Of a stretch of 64,000 nt of DNA, positions 1 to 13,328 are shown piece after piece (position 1 is the first letter of the stretch; each line of letters starts with the position of its first letter). The translations under genes were made by a program, and so were the position numbers. Under the pieces are notes generated by a model that worked only from the letters and a program-made list of their open reading frames with translations, made no database searches and had not been told where the DNA came from. Origin of the DNA: Argentina anserina (taxonomy: Eukaryota > Streptophyta > Magnoliopsida > Rosales > Rosaceae); NCBI RefSeq assembly GCF_933775445.1, contig NW_026089419.1:620001-684000 (forward strand), in the 5' to 3' direction.

Positions 1-607
1 TACACAATTGGAATAGTAAAGATAGGCAAACGATGTAAAGATACTCAGTTTGAAAGAAACACACTCCCACACTTGCAAAACTCTCAAATACAATAGAAAC
101 TCTCATCAGAAGCCTTACAGAAAGATACTCAAACGAGAAATGAAAAGATACACAATTGGAATAGTAAAGATACGCAAACGATGTAAAGATACACAATTAG
201 AATAGTAAAGATACGCAAACGATGTAAAGTTACTCAGTTTGAAAGAAACACACTCCCACACTTGCAAAACTCTCAAATACAATAGAAACTCGCATCAGAA
301 GCCTTACAGAAAGATACTCAAACGAGAAATGAAAAGATACACAATTGGAATAGTAAAGATACGCAAACGATGTAAAGATACACAATTGGAATAGTAAAGA
401 TACGCAAACGATGTAAAGATACTCAGTTTGAAAGAAACACACTCCCACACTTGCAAAACTCTCAAATTCAATAGAAACTCGCATCCGAAAGCCTTACAGA
501 AAGATACTCAAACGAGAAATGAAAAGATACACAATTGGAATAGTAAAGATACGCAAACGATGTAAAGATACACAATTGGAATAGTAAAGATACGCAAACG
601 ATGTAAA
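1..607 (+). repeat. Partial HOR-A copy at the left edge
   Basis: Monomers start at 40, 229 and 418 after a fragment of one cut by the window edge. They match 2568-3135 at an offset of 2528 bp, including the rare GATAGGC, AATTAGAATAG, GTTACTCAG and CATCCGAAAG variants. The array therefore continues to the left. Confidence 0.85.
418..607 (+). repeat. 190-bp monomer with 1-bp insertion in the long subunit
   Basis: It reads CATCCGAAAGCC where the consensus reads CATCAGAAGCC, which adds one base, and CAAATTCAATAG instead of CAAATACAATAG. The linked pair recurs at 2946, 6271, 7554, 10312, 11258, 11974 and 13855. The copy at 2946 reads CTTCCG instead of CATCCG. This monomer type is confined to domain A. 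Confidence 0.9.
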
Positions 608-796
608 GATACTCAGTTTGAAAGAAACACACTCCCACACTTGCAAAACTCTCAAATACAATAGAAACTCGCATCAGAAGCGTTACAGAAAGATACTCAA
701 ACGAGAAATGAAAAGATACACAATTGGAATAGTAAAGATACGCAAACGATGTAAAGATACACAATTGGAATAGTAAAGATACGCAAACGATGTAAA

Positions 797-1026
797 GATA
801 CTCAGTTTGAAAGAAACACACTCCCACACTTGCAAAACTCTCAAATACAATAGAAACTCGCATCAGAAGCCTTACAGAAAGATAGTCAAACGAGAAATGA
901 AAAGATACACAATTGGAATAGTAAAGATACGCAAACGATGTAAAGATACACAATTCGAATAATAAAGATACGCAAACGATGTAAAGATACACAATTGGAA
1001 TAGTAAAGATACGCAAACGATGTAAA
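797..1026 (+). repeat. 230-bp monomer (three 41-bp units)
   Basis: It has three tandem 41-bp units. The middle one carries the rare CAATTCGAATAATAAAG variant near 951, which also occurs near 4276, 6993 and 8843. This marks HOR-A position 2. Confidence 0.92.
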
Positions 1027-2308
1027 GATACTCAGTTTGAAAGAAACACACTCCCACACTTGCAAAACTCTCAAATACAATAGAAACTCGCATCAGAAGC
1101 GTTACAGAAAGATACTCAAACGAGAAATGAAAAGATACACAATTGGAATAGTAAAGATACGCAAACGATGTAAAGATACACAATTGGAATAGTAAAGATA
1201 CGCAAACGATGTAAAGATACTCAGTTTGAAAGAAACACACTCCCACACTTGCAAAACTCTCAAATACAATAGAAACTCGCATCAGAAGCCTTACAGAAAG
1301 ATACTCAAACGAGAAATGAAAAGATACACAATTGGAATAGTAAAGATAGGGAAACGATGTAAAGATACTCAGTTTGAAAGAAACACACTCCCACACTTGC
1401 AAAACTCTCAAATACAATAGAAACTCTCATCAGAAGCCTTACAGAAAGATACTCAAACGAGAAATGAAAAGATACGCAATTGGAATAGTAAAGATACGCA
1501 AACGATGTAAAGATACACAATTGGAATAGTAAAGATACGCAAACGATGTAAAGATACTCAGTTTGAAAGAAACACACTCCCACACTTGCAAAACTCTCAA
1601 ATACAATAGAAACTCGCATCAGAAGCCTTACAGAAAGATACTCAAACGAGAAATGAAAAGATACACAATTGGAATAGTAAAGATACGCAAACGATGTAAA
1701 GATACACAATTTGAATAGTAAAGATACGCAAACGATGTAAAGATACTCAATTTGAAAGAAACACACTCCCACATTTGCAAAACTCTCAAATACAATAGAA
1801 ACTCGCATCAGAAGCCTTACAGAAAGATACTCAAACGAGAAATGAAAAGATACACAATTGGAATAGTAAAGATACGCAAACGATGTAAAGATACACAATT
1901 GGAATAGTAAAGATACGCAAATGATGTAAAGATACTCAGTTTGAAAGAAACACACTCCCACACTTGCAAAACTCTCAAATACAATAGAAACTCGCATCAG
2001 AAGCGTTACAGAAAGATACTCAAACGAGAAATGAAAAGATACACAATTGGAATAGTAAAGATACGCAAACGATGTAAAGATACACAATTGGAATAGTAAA
2101 GATACGCAAACGATGTAAAGATACTCAGTTTGAAAGAAACACACTGCCACACTTGCAAAACTCTCAAATACAATAGAAACTCGCATCAGAAGCGTTACAG
2201 AAAGATACTCAAACGAGAAATGAAAAGATACACAATTGGAATAGTAAAGATACGCAAACGATGTAAAGATACACAATTGGAATAGTAAAGATACACAAAC
2301 GATGTAAA

Positions 2309-2419
2309 GATACTCAGTTTGAAAGAAACACACTCCCACACTTGCAAAACTCTCAAATACAATAGAAACTCGCATCAGAAGCCTTACAGAAAGATACTCA
2401 AACGAGCAAACGATGTAAA
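2309..2419 (+). repeat. 111-bp truncated monomer
   Basis: The 84-bp subunit is followed by only 27 bp, in which the start of the 23-bp subunit is joined to the tail of a 19-bp piece (CAAACGAGCAAACGATG). The repeated CAAACGA at the joint is microhomology consistent with slippage or unequal crossover. The next monomer begins with the rare TTTAAGAG variant. Confidence 0.92.
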
Positions 2420-3702
2420 GATACTCAGTTTAAGAGAAACAAACTCCCACACTTGCAAAACTCTCAAATACAATAGAAACTCGCATCAGAAGCCTTACAG
2501 AAAGATACTCAAACGAGAAATGAAAAGATACACAATTGGAATAGTAAAGATAGGCAAACGATGTAAAGATACTCAGTTTGAAAGAAACACACTCCCACAC
2601 TTGCAAAACTCTCAAATACAATAGAAACTCTCATCAGAAGCCTTACAGAAAGATACTCAAACGAGAAATGAAAAGATACACAATTGGAATAGTAAAGATA
2701 CGCAAACGATGTAAAGATACACAATTAGAATAGTAAAGATACGCAAACGATGTAAAGTTACTCAGTTTGAAAGAAACACACTCCCACACTTGCAAAACTC
2801 TCAAATACAATAGAAACTCGCATCAGAAGCCTTACAGAAAGATAGTCAAACGAGAAATGAAAAGATACACAATTGGAATAGTAAAGATACGCAAACGATG
2901 TAAAGATACACAATTGGAATAGTAAAGATACGCAAACGATGTAAAGATACTCAGTTTGAAAGAAACACACTCCCACACTTGCAAAACTCTCAAATTCAAT
3001 AGAAACTCGCTTCCGAAAGCCTTACAGAAAGATACTCAAACGAGAAATGAAAAGATACACAATTGGAATAGTAAAGATACGCAAACGATGTAAAGATACA
3101 CAATTGGAATAGTAAAGATACGCAAACGATGTAAAGATACTCAGTTTGAAAGAAACACACTCCCACACTTGCAAAACTCTCAAATACAATAGAAACTCGC
3201 ATCAGAAGCCTTACAGAAAGATACTCAAACGAGAAATGAAAAGATACACAATTGGAATAGTAAAGATACGCAAACGATGTAAAGATACACAATTGGAATA
3301 GTAAAGATACGCAAACGATGTAAAGATACTCAATTTGAAAGAAACACACTCCCACACTTGCAAAACTCTCAAATACAATAGAAACTCGCATCAGAAGCCT
3401 TACAGAAAGATACTCAAACGAGAAATGAAAAGATACACAATTGGAATAGTAAAGATACGCAAACGATGTAAAGATACACAATTGGAATAGTAAAGATACG
3501 CAAACGATGTAAAGATACACAGTTTGAAAGAAACACACTCCCACACTTGCAAAACTCTCAAATACAATAGAAACTCGCATCAGAAGCGTTACAGAAAGAT
3601 ACTCAAACGAGAAATGAAAAGATACACAATTGGAATAGTAAAGATACGCAAACGATGTAAAGATACACAATTGGAATAGTAAAGATACGCAAACGATGTA
3701 AA

Positions 3703-3932
3703 GATACTCAGTTTGAAAGAAACACACTCCCACACTTGCAAAACTCTCAAATACAATAGAAACTCGCATCAGAAGCCTTACAGAAAGATAGTCAAACGAG
3801 AAATGAAAAGATACACAATTGGAATAGTAAAGATACGCAAACGATGTAAAGATACACAATTGGAATAGTAAAGATACGCAAACGATGTAAAGATACACAA
3901 TTGGAATAGTAAAGATACGCAAACGATGTAAA
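3703..3932 (+). repeat. 230-bp monomer (three 41-bp units)
   Basis: It has three tandem 41-bp units without the ATTCGAATAA marker. It is the last monomer of the full HOR-A copy at 608-3932 and is matched by 8270-8499. Confidence 0.92.
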
Positions 3933-4121
3933 GATACTCAGTTTGAAAGAAACACACTCCCACACTTGCAAAACTCTCAAATACAATAGAAACTCGCATC
4001 AGAAGCGTTACAGAAAGATACTCAAACGAGAAATGAAAAGATACACAATTGGAATAGTAAAGATACGCAAACGATGTAAAGATACACAATTGGAATAGTA
4101 AAGATACGCAAACGATGTAAA

Positions 4122-4351
4122 GATACTCAGTTTGAAAGAAACACACTCCCACACTTGCAAAACTCTCAAATACAATAGAAACTCGCATCAGAAGCCTTAC
4201 AGAAAGATAGTCAAACGAGAAATGAAAAGATACACAATTGGAATAGTAAAGATACGCAAACGATGTAAAGATACACAATTCGAATAATAAAGATACGCAA
4301 ACGATGTAAAGATACACAATTGGAATAGTAAAGATACGCAAACGATGTAAA
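4122..4351 (+). repeat. 230-bp monomer (three 41-bp units)
   Basis: This is the counterpart of 797-1026 at an offset of 3325 bp, with the same ATTCGAATAA marker in the middle 41-bp unit. Confidence 0.92.
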
Positions 4352-5633
4352 GATACTCAGTTTGAAAGAAACACACTCCCACACTTGCAAAACTCTCAAA
4401 TACAATAGAAACTCGCATCAGAAGCGTTACAGAAAGATACTCAAACGAGAAATGAAAAGATACACAATTGGAATAGTAAAGATACGCAAACGATGTAAAG
4501 ATACACAATTGGAATAGTAAAGATACGCAAACGATGTAAAGATACTCAGTTTGAAAGAAACACACTCCCACACTTGCAAAACTCTCAAATACAATAGAAA
4601 CTCGCATCAGAAGCCTTACAGAAAGATACTCAAACGAGAAATGAAAAGATACACAATTGGAATAGTAAAGATAGGCAAACGATGTAAAGATACTCAGTTT
4701 GAAAGAAACACACTCCCACACTTGCAAAACTCTCAAATACAATAGAAACTCTCATCAGAAGCCTTACAGAAAGATACTCAAACGAGAAATGAAAAGATAC
4801 ACAATTGGAATAGTAAAGATACGCAAACGATGTAAAGATACACAATTGGAATAGTAAAGATACGCAAACGATGTAAAGATACTCAGTTTGAAAGAAACAC
4901 ACTCCCACACTTGCAAAACTCTCAAATACAATAGAAACTCGCATCAGAAGCCTTACAGAAAGATAGTCAAACGAGAAATGAAAAGATACACAATTGGAAT
5001 AGTAAAGATACGCAAACGATGTAAAGATACACAATTTGAATAGTAAAGATACGCAAACGATGTAAAGATACTCAATTTGAAAGAAACACACTCCCACATT
5101 TGCAAAACTCTCAAATACAATAGAAACTCGCATCAGAAGCCTTACAGAAAGATACTCAAACGAGAAATGAAAAGATACACAATTGGAATAGTAAAGATAC
5201 GCAAACGATGTAAAGATACACAATTGGAATAGTAAAGATACGCAAATGATGTAAAGATACTCAGTTTGAAAGAAACACACTCCCACACTTGCAAAACTCT
5301 CAAATACAATAGAAACTCGCATCAGAAGCGTTACAGAAAGATACTCAAACGAGAAATGAAAAGATACACAATTGGAATAGTAAAGATACGCAAACGATGT
5401 AAAGATACACAATTGGAATAGTAAAGATACGCAAACGATGTAAAGATACTCAGTTTGAAAGAAACACACTGCCACACTTGCAAAACTCTCAAATACAATA
5501 GAAACTCGCATCAGAAGCGTTACAGAAAGATACTCAAACGAGAAATGAAAAGATACACAATTGGAATAGTAAAGATACGCAAACGATGTAAAGATACACA
5601 ATTGGAATAGTAAAGATACACAAACGATGTAAA

Positions 5634-5744
5634 GATACTCAGTTTGAAAGAAACACACTCCCACACTTGCAAAACTCTCAAATACAATAGAAACTCGCAT
5701 CAGAAGCCTTACAGAAAGATACTCAAACGAGCAAACGATGTAAA
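5634..5744 (+). repeat. 111-bp truncated monomer
   Basis: It has the same joint as 2309-2419, at an offset of 3325 bp, and is also followed by a TTTAAGAG monomer. The shared joint shows copying of one original event. Confidence 0.92.
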
Positions 5745-6838
5745 GATACTCAGTTTAAGAGAAACAAACTCCCACACTTGCAAAACTCTCAAATACAATA
5801 GAAACTCGCATCAGAAGCCTTACAGAAAGATACTCAAACGAGAAATGAAAAGATACACAATTGGAATAGTAAAGATAGGCAAACGATGTAAAGATACTCA
5901 GTTTGAAAGAAACACACTCCCACACTTGCAAAACTCTCAAATACAATAGAAACTCTCATCAGAAGCCTTACAGAAAGATACTCAAACGAGAAATGAAAAG
6001 ATACACAATTGGAATAGTAAAGATACGCAAACGATGTAAAGATACACAATTAGAATAGTAAAGATACGCAAACGATGTAAAGTTACTCAGTTTGAAAGAA
6101 ACACACTCCCACACTTGCAAAACTCTCAAATACAATAGAAACTCGCATCAGAAGCCTTACAGAAAGATAGTCAAACGAGAAATGAAAAGATACACAATTG
6201 GAATAGTAAAGATACGCAAACGATGTAAAGATACACAATTGGAATAGTAAAGATACGCAAACGATGTAAAGATACTCAGTTTGAAAGAAACACACTCCCA
6301 CACTTGCAAAACTCTCAAATTCAATAGAAACTCGCATCCGAAAGCCTTACAGAAAGATACTCAAACGAGAAATGAAAAGATACACAATTGGAATAGTAAA
6401 GATACGCAAACGATGTAAAGATACACAATTGGAATAGTAAAGATACGCAAACGATGTAAAGATACTCAGTTTGAAAGAAACACACTCCCACACTTGCAAA
6501 ACTCTCAAATACAATAGAAACTCGCATCAGAAGCCTTACAGAAAGATACTCAAACGAGAAATGAAAAGATACACAATTGGAATAGTAAAGATACGCAAAC
6601 GATGTAAAGATACACAATTGGAATAGTAAAGATACGCAAACGATGTAAAGATACTCAATTTGAAAGAAACACACTCCCACACTTGCAAAACTCTCAAATA
6701 CAATAGAAACTCGCATCAGAAGCCTTACAGAAAGATACTCAAACGAGAAATGAAAAGATACACAATTGGAATAGTAAAGATACGCAAACGATGTAAAGAT
6801 ACACAATTGGAATAGTAAAGATACGCAAACGATGTAAA

Positions 6839-7068
6839 GATACTCAGTTTGAAAGAAACACACTCCCACACTTGCAAAACTCTCAAATACAATAGAAACT
6901 CGCATCAGAAGCCTTACAGAAAGATAGTCAAACGAGAAATGAAAAGATACACAATTGGAATAGTAAAGATACGCAAACGATGTAAAGATACACAATTCGA
7001 ATAATAAAGATACGCAAACGATGTAAAGATACACAATTGGAATAGTAAAGATACGCAAACGATGTAAA
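6839..7068 (+). repeat. 230-bp monomer (three 41-bp units)
   Basis: It carries the ATTCGAATAA marker near 6993. It directly follows a monomer equivalent to 3325-3513, so monomers equivalent to 3514, 3703 and 3933 are missing here. This marks a deletion or crossover junction. Confidence 0.9.
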
Positions 7069-8269
7069 GATACTCAGTTTGAAAGAAACACACTCCCACA
7101 CTTGCAAAACTCTCAAATACAATAGAAACTCGCATCAGAAGCGTTACAGAAAGATACTCAAACGAGAAATGAAAAGATACACAATTGGAATAGTAAAGAT
7201 ACGCAAACGATGTAAAGATACTCAGTTTGAAAGAAACACACTCCCACACTTGCAAAACTCTCAAATACAATAGAAACTCGCATCAGAAGCCTTACAGAAA
7301 GATAGTCAAACGAGAAATGAAAAGATACACAATTGGAATAGTAAATATACGCAAACGATGTAAAGATACTCAGTTTGAAAGAAACACACTCCCACACTTG
7401 CAAAACTCTCAAATACAATAGAAACTCGCATCAGAAGCCTTACAGAAAGATAGTCAAACGAGAAATGAAAAGATACACAATTGGAATAGTAAAGATACGC
7501 AAACGATGTAAAGATACACAATTGGAATAGTAAAGATACGCAAACGATGTAAAGATACTCAGTTTGAAAGAAACACACTCCCACACTTGCAAAACTCTCA
7601 AATTCAATAGAAACTCGCATCCGAAAGCCTTACAGAAAGATACTCAAACGAGAAATGAAAAGATACACAATTGGAATAGTAAAGATACGCAAACGATGTA
7701 AAGATACACAATTGGAATAGTAAAGATACGCAAACGATGTAAAGATACTCAGTTTGAAAGAAACACACTCCCACACTTGCAAAACTCTCAAATACAATAG
7801 AAACTCGCATCAGAAGCCTTACAGAAAGATACTCAAACGAGAAATGAAAAGATACACAATTGGAATAGTAAAGATACGCAAACGATGTAAAGATACACAA
7901 TTGGAATAGTAAAGATACGCAAACGATGTAAAGATACTCAATTTGAAAGAAACACACTCCCACACTTGCAAAACTCTCAAATACAATAGAAACTCGCATC
8001 AGAAGCCTTACAGAAAGATACTCAAACGAGAAATGAAAAGATACACAATTGGAATAGTAAAGATACGCAAACGATGTAAAGATACACAGTTTGAAAGAAA
8101 CACACTCCCACACTTGCAAAACTCTCAAATACAATAGAAACTCGCATCAGAAGCGTTACAGAAAGATACTCAAACGAGAAATGAAAAGATACACAATTGG
8201 AATAGTAAAGATACGCAAACGATGTAAAGATACACAATTGGAATAGTAAAGATACGCAAACGATGTAAA

Positions 8270-8499
8270 GATACTCAGTTTGAAAGAAACACACTCCCAC
8301 ACTTGCAAAACTCTCAAATACAATAGAAACTCGCATCAGAAGCCTTACAGAAAGATAGTCAAACGAGAAATGAAAAGATACACAATTGGAATAGTAAAGA
8401 TACGCAAACGATGTAAAGATACACAATTGGAATAGTAAAGATACGCAAACGATGTAAAGATACACAATTGGAATAGTAAAGATACGCAAACGATGTAAA
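8270..8499 (+). repeat. 230-bp monomer (three 41-bp units)
   Basis: This is the counterpart of 3703-3932, at an offset of 4567 bp. It lacks the ATTCGAATAA marker. Confidence 0.92.
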
Positions 8500-8688
8500 G
8501 ATACTCAGTTTGAAAGAAACACACTCCCACACTTGCAAAACTCTCAAATACAATAGAAACTCGCATCAGAAGCGTTACAGAAAGATACTCAAACGAGAAA
8601 TGAAAAGATACACAATTGGAATAGTAAAGATACGCAAACGATGTAAAGATACACAATTGGAATAGTAAAGATACGCAAACGATGTAAA

Positions 8689-8918
8689 GATACTCAGTTT
8701 GAAAGAAACACACTCCCACACTTGCAAAACTCTCAAATACAATAGAAACTCGCATCAGAAGCCTTACAGAAAGATAGTCAAACGAGAAATGAAAAGATAC
8801 ACAATTGGAATAGTAAAGATACGCAAACGATGTAAAGATACACAATTCGAATAATAAAGATACGCAAACGATGTAAAGATACACAATTGGAATAGTAAAG
8901 ATACGCAAACGATGTAAA
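8689..8918 (+). repeat. 230-bp monomer (three 41-bp units)
   Basis: It carries the ATTCGAATAA marker near 8843. It is followed directly by a monomer equivalent to 1553, so three monomers (526 bp) of HOR-A are missing after it. Confidence 0.92.
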
Positions 8919-9674
8919 GATACTCAGTTTGAAAGAAACACACTCCCACACTTGCAAAACTCTCAAATACAATAGAAACTCGCATCAGAAGCCTTACAGA
9001 AAGATACTCAAACGAGAAATGAAAAGATACACAATTGGAATAGTAAAGATACGCAAACGATGTAAAGATACACAATTTGAATAGTAAAGATACGCAAACG
9101 ATGTAAAGATACTCAATTTGAAAGAAACACACTCCCACATTTGCAAAACTCTCAAATACAATAGAAACTCGCATCAGAAGCCTTACAGAAAGATACTCAA
9201 ACGAGAAATGAAAAGATACACAATTGGAATAGTAAAGATACGCAAACGATGTAAAGATACACAATTGGAATAGTAAAGATACGCAAATGATGTAAAGATA
9301 CTCAGTTTGAAAGAAACACACTCCCACACTTGCAAAACTCTCAAATACAATAGAAACTCGCATCAGAAGCGTTACAGAAAGATACTCAAACGAGAAATGA
9401 AAAGATACACAATTGGAATAGTAAAGATACGCAAACGATGTAAAGATACACAATTGGAATAGTAAAGATACGCAAACGATGTAAAGATACTCAGTTTGAA
9501 AGAAACACACTGCCACACTTGCAAAACTCTCAAATACAATAGAAACTCGCATCAGAAGCGTTACAGAAAGATACTCAAACGAGAAATGAAAAGATACACA
9601 ATTGGAATAGTAAAGATACGCAAACGATGTAAAGATACACAATTGGAATAGTAAAGATACACAAACGATGTAAA

Positions 9675-9785
9675 GATACTCAGTTTGAAAGAAACACACT
9701 CCCACACTTGCAAAACTCTCAAATACAATAGAAACTCGCATCAGAAGCCTTACAGAAAGATACTCAAACGAGCAAACGATGTAAA
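9675..9785 (+). repeat. 111-bp truncated monomer
   Basis: It has the same joint and the same following TTTAAGAG monomer, 4041 bp after the copy at 5634. Confidence 0.92.
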
Positions 9786-10501
9786 GATACTCAGTTTAAG
9801 AGAAACAAACTCCCACACTTGCAAAACTCTCAAATACAATAGAAACTCGCATCAGAAGCCTTACAGAAAGATACTCAAACGAGAAATGAAAAGATACACA
9901 ATTGGAATAGTAAAGATAGGCAAACGATGTAAAGATACTCAGTTTGAAAGAAACACACTCCCACACTTGCAAAACTCTCAAATACAATAGAAACTCTCAT
10001 CAGAAGCCTTACAGAAAGATACTCAAACGAGAAATGAAAAGATACACAATTGGAATAGTAAAGATACGCAAACGATGTAAAGATACACAATTAGAATAGT
10101 AAAGATACGCAAACGATGTAAAGTTACTCAGTTTGAAAGAAACACACTCCCACACTTGCAAAACTCTCAAATACAATAGAAACTCGCATCAGAAGCCTTA
10201 CAGAAAGATAGTCAAACGAGAAATGAAAAGATACACAATTGGAATAGTAAAGATACGCAAACGATGTAAAGATACACAATTGGAATAGTAAAGATACGCA
10301 AACGATGTAAAGATACTCAGTTTGAAAGAAACACACTCCCACACTTGCAAAACTCTCAAATTCAATAGAAACTCGCATCCGAAAGCCTTACAGAAAGATA
10401 CTCAAACGAGAAATGAAAAGATACACAATTGGAATAGTAAAGATACGCAAACGATGTAAAGATACACAATTGGAATAGTAAAGATACGCAAACGATGTAA
10501 A

Positions 10502-13217
10502 GATACTCAGTTTGAAAGAAACACACTCCCACACTTGCAAAACTCTCAAATACAATAGAAACTCTCATCAGAAGCCTTACAGAAAGATACTCAAACGAGA
10601 AATGAAAAGATACACAATTGGAATAGTAAAGATACGCAAACGATGTAAAGATACACAATTGGAATAGTAAAGATACGCAAACGATGTAAAGATACTCAGT
10701 TTGAAAGAAACACACTCCCACACTTGCAAAACTCTCAAATACAATAGAAACTCGCATCAGAAGCCTTACAGAAAGATAGTCAAACGAGAAATGAAAAGAT
10801 ACACAATTGGAATAGTAAAGATACGCAAACGATGTAAAGATACACAATTGGAATAGTAAAGATACGCAAACGATGTAAAGATACTCAGTTTGAAAGAAAC
10901 ACACTCCCACACTTGCAAAACTCTTAAATACAATAGAAACTCGCATCAGAAGCCTTACAGAAAGATACTCAAACGAGAAATGAAAAGATACACAATTGGA
11001 ATAGTAAAGATACGCAAACGATGTAAAGATACACAATTGGAATAGTAAAGATACGCAAACGATGTAAAGATACTCAGTTTGAAAGAAACACACTCCCACA
11101 CTTGCAAAACTCTCAAATACAATAGAAACTCGCATCAGAAGCCTTACAGAAAGATACTCAAACGAGAAATGAAAAGATACACAATTGGAATAGTAAAGAT
11201 ACGCAAACGATGTAAAGATACACAATTGGAATAGTAAAGATACGCAAACGATGTAAAGATACTCAGTTTGAAAGAAACACACTCCCACACTTGCAAAACT
11301 CTCAAATTCAATAGAAACTCGCATCCGAAAGCCTTACAGAAAGATACTCAAACGAGAAATGAAAAGATACACAATTGGAATAGTAAAGATACGTAAACGA
11401 TGTAAAGATACACAATTGGAATAGTAAAGATACGCAAACGATGTAAAGATACTCAGTTTGAAAGAAACACACTCCCAAACTTGCAAAACTCTTAAATACA
11501 ATAGAAACTCGCATCAGAAGCCTTACAGAAAGATACTCAAACGAGAAATGAAAAGATACACAATTGGAATAGTAAAGATACGCAAACGATGTAAAGATAC
11601 ACAATTGGAATAGTAAAGATACGCAAACGATGTAAAGATACTCAGTTTGAAAGAAACACACTCCCACACTTGCAAAACTCTCAAATACAATAGAAACTCG
11701 CATCAGAAGCCTTACAGAAAGATACTCAAACGAGAAATGAAAAGATACACAATTGGAATAGTAAAGATACGCAAACGATGTAAAGATACACAATTGGAAT
11801 AGTAAAGATACGCAAACGATGTAAAGATACTCAGTTTGAAAGAAACACACTCCCACACTTGCAAAACTCTCAAATACAATAGAAACTCGCATCAGAAGCC
11901 ATACAGAAAGATACTCAACCGAGAAATGAAAAGATACACAATTGGAATAGTAAAGATACGCAAACGATGTAAAGATACTCAGTTTAAAAGAAACAAACTC
12001 CCACACTTGCAAAACTCTCAAATTCAATAGAAACTCGCATCCGAAAGCCTTACAGAAAGATACTCAAACGAGAAATGAAAAGATACACAATTGGAATAGT
12101 AAAGATACGCAAACGATGTAAAGATACACAATTGGAATAGTAAAGATACGCAAACGATGTAAAGATACTCAGTTTGAAAGAAACACACTCCCACACTTGC
12201 AAAACTCTCAAATACAATAGAAACTCGCATCAGAAGCCTTACAGAAAGATACTCAAACGAGAAATGAAAAGATACACAATTCGAATAGTAAAGATACGCA
12301 AATGATGTAAAGATACACAATTGGAATAGTAAACATACGCAAACGATGTAAAGCTACTCAGTTTAAAAAGAAACACACTCCCACACTTGCAAAACTCTCA
12401 AATACAATAGAAACTCGCATCAGAAGCCATACAGAAAGATACTCAACCGAGAAATGAAAAGATACACAATTGGAATAGTAAAGATACGCAAACGATGTAA
12501 AGATACTCAGTTTAAAAGAAACAAACTCCCACACTTGCAAAACTCTCAAATACAATAGAAACTCGCATCAGAAGCCTTACAGAAAGATACTCAAACGAGA
12601 AATGAAAAGATACACAATTGGAATAGTAAACATACGCAAACGATGTAAAGATACTCAGTTTAAAAGAAACAAACTCCCACACTTGCAAAACTCTCAAATA
12701 CAATAGAAACTCGCATCAGAAGCCTTACAGAAAAATACTCAAACGAGAAATGAAAAGATACACAATTGGAATAGTAAAGATACACAAACGATGTAAAGAT
12801 ACACAATTGGAATAGTAAAGATACGCAAACGATGTAAAGATACGCAGTTTGAAAGAAACACACTCCCACACTTGCAAAACTCTCAAATACAATAGAAACT
12901 CGCATCAGAAGCCTTACAGAAAGATACTCAAACGAGAAATGAAAAGATACACAATTGGAATAGTAAAGATACGCAAACGATGTAAAAGATACACAATTGG
13001 AATAGTAAAGATACGCAAACGATGTAAAGATACTCAGTTTGAAAGAAACACACTCCCACATTTGCAAAACTCTCAAATACAATAGAAACTCGCATCAGAA
13101 GCCTTACAGAAAGATACTCAAACGAGAAATGAAAAGATACACAATTGGAATAGTAAAGATACGCAAACGATGTAAAGATACACAATTGGAATAGTAAAGA
13201 TACGCAAATGATGTAAA
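10502..13217 (+). repeat. Transitional monomer block between HOR-A and the cassette HORs
   Basis: Monomers start at 10502, 10691, 10880, 11069, 11258, 11448, 11637, 11826, 11974, 12164, 12353, 12502, 12650, 12839 and 13029. The block mixes domain A marks (CATCCGAAAG at 11258 and 11974) with domain B marks: CTCTTAAAT with CCCAAACTTGC at 11448, GCCATAC/CAACCGAG at 11826 and 12353, and the extra A near 12985. I saw no clear internal higher-order period. Confidence 0.75.
12353..12501 (+). repeat. 149-bp monomer (148-bp class with 1-bp insertion)
   Basis: It begins GCTACTCAGTTTAAAAAG, with one extra A in the run after TTT and an unusual C in the start tetramer. Otherwise it is the first member of the four-monomer cassette (GCCATAC and CAACCGAG variants). 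Confidence 0.88.
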
Positions 13218-13328
13218 GATACTCAGTTTGAAAGAAACACACTCCCACACTTGCAAAACTCTCAAATACAATAGAAACTCGCATCAGAAGCCTTACAGAA
13301 AGATACTCAAACGAGCAAACGATGTAAA
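13218..13328 (+). repeat. 111-bp truncated monomer
   Basis: It has the same joint, 3543 bp after the copy at 9675. It starts the 827-bp tandem duplication. Confidence 0.92.

Larger units (their letters stand above)
608..3932 (+). repeat. HOR-A copy 1: 18 monomers, 3325 bp
   Basis: Monomer lengths in order are 189, 230, 189, 148, 189 x5, 111, 148, 189, 189, 190, 189, 189, 189 and 230. Most are matched one-for-one 3325 bp further right, up to 6838. Differences I noticed between copies are at 1351/4676, 1476/4801 and 1641/4966; I did not do an exhaustive base count. Confidence 0.88.
3933..6838 (+). repeat. HOR-A copy 2: first 16 of 18 monomers
   Basis: It follows copy 1 directly and repeats its monomer order through the GATACTCAATTTG monomer at 6650. 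The last two monomers of the HOR are absent, and sequence resumes at a position-2-type monomer at 6839. Confidence 0.87.
6839..8499 (+). repeat. HOR-A abridged copy: 9 monomers
   Basis: Monomers start at 6839, 7069, 7217, 7365, 7554, 7744, 7933, 8081 and 8270. The first two correspond to HOR positions 2 and 3, and those from 7365 on to the end of the HOR (2757 onward). The monomers at 7069, 7217 and 7933 have only one 41-bp unit. The middle of the HOR, with the 111-bp monomer, is deleted. Confidence 0.8.
8500..10501 (+). repeat. HOR-A copy 3: 11 monomers
   Basis: Positions 1 and 2 (8500 and 8689) are followed by monomers equivalent to 1553-3135 at an offset of 7366. Three monomers totalling 526 bp are missing relative to copy 1. 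It includes a 111-bp monomer at 9675 and ends with the CATCCGAAAG 190-bp monomer at 10312. Confidence 0.83.

Noticed and set aside
1226..1420. Recurring plus-strand 64-, 78- and 101-codon frames (lysine-rich, starting MKETHSHTCK)
   Set aside because: They appear wherever a 148-, 190- or 111-bp monomer shifts the frame past the usual stop, and they end at the same TAG in the long subunit. They are products of monomer length, not genes.
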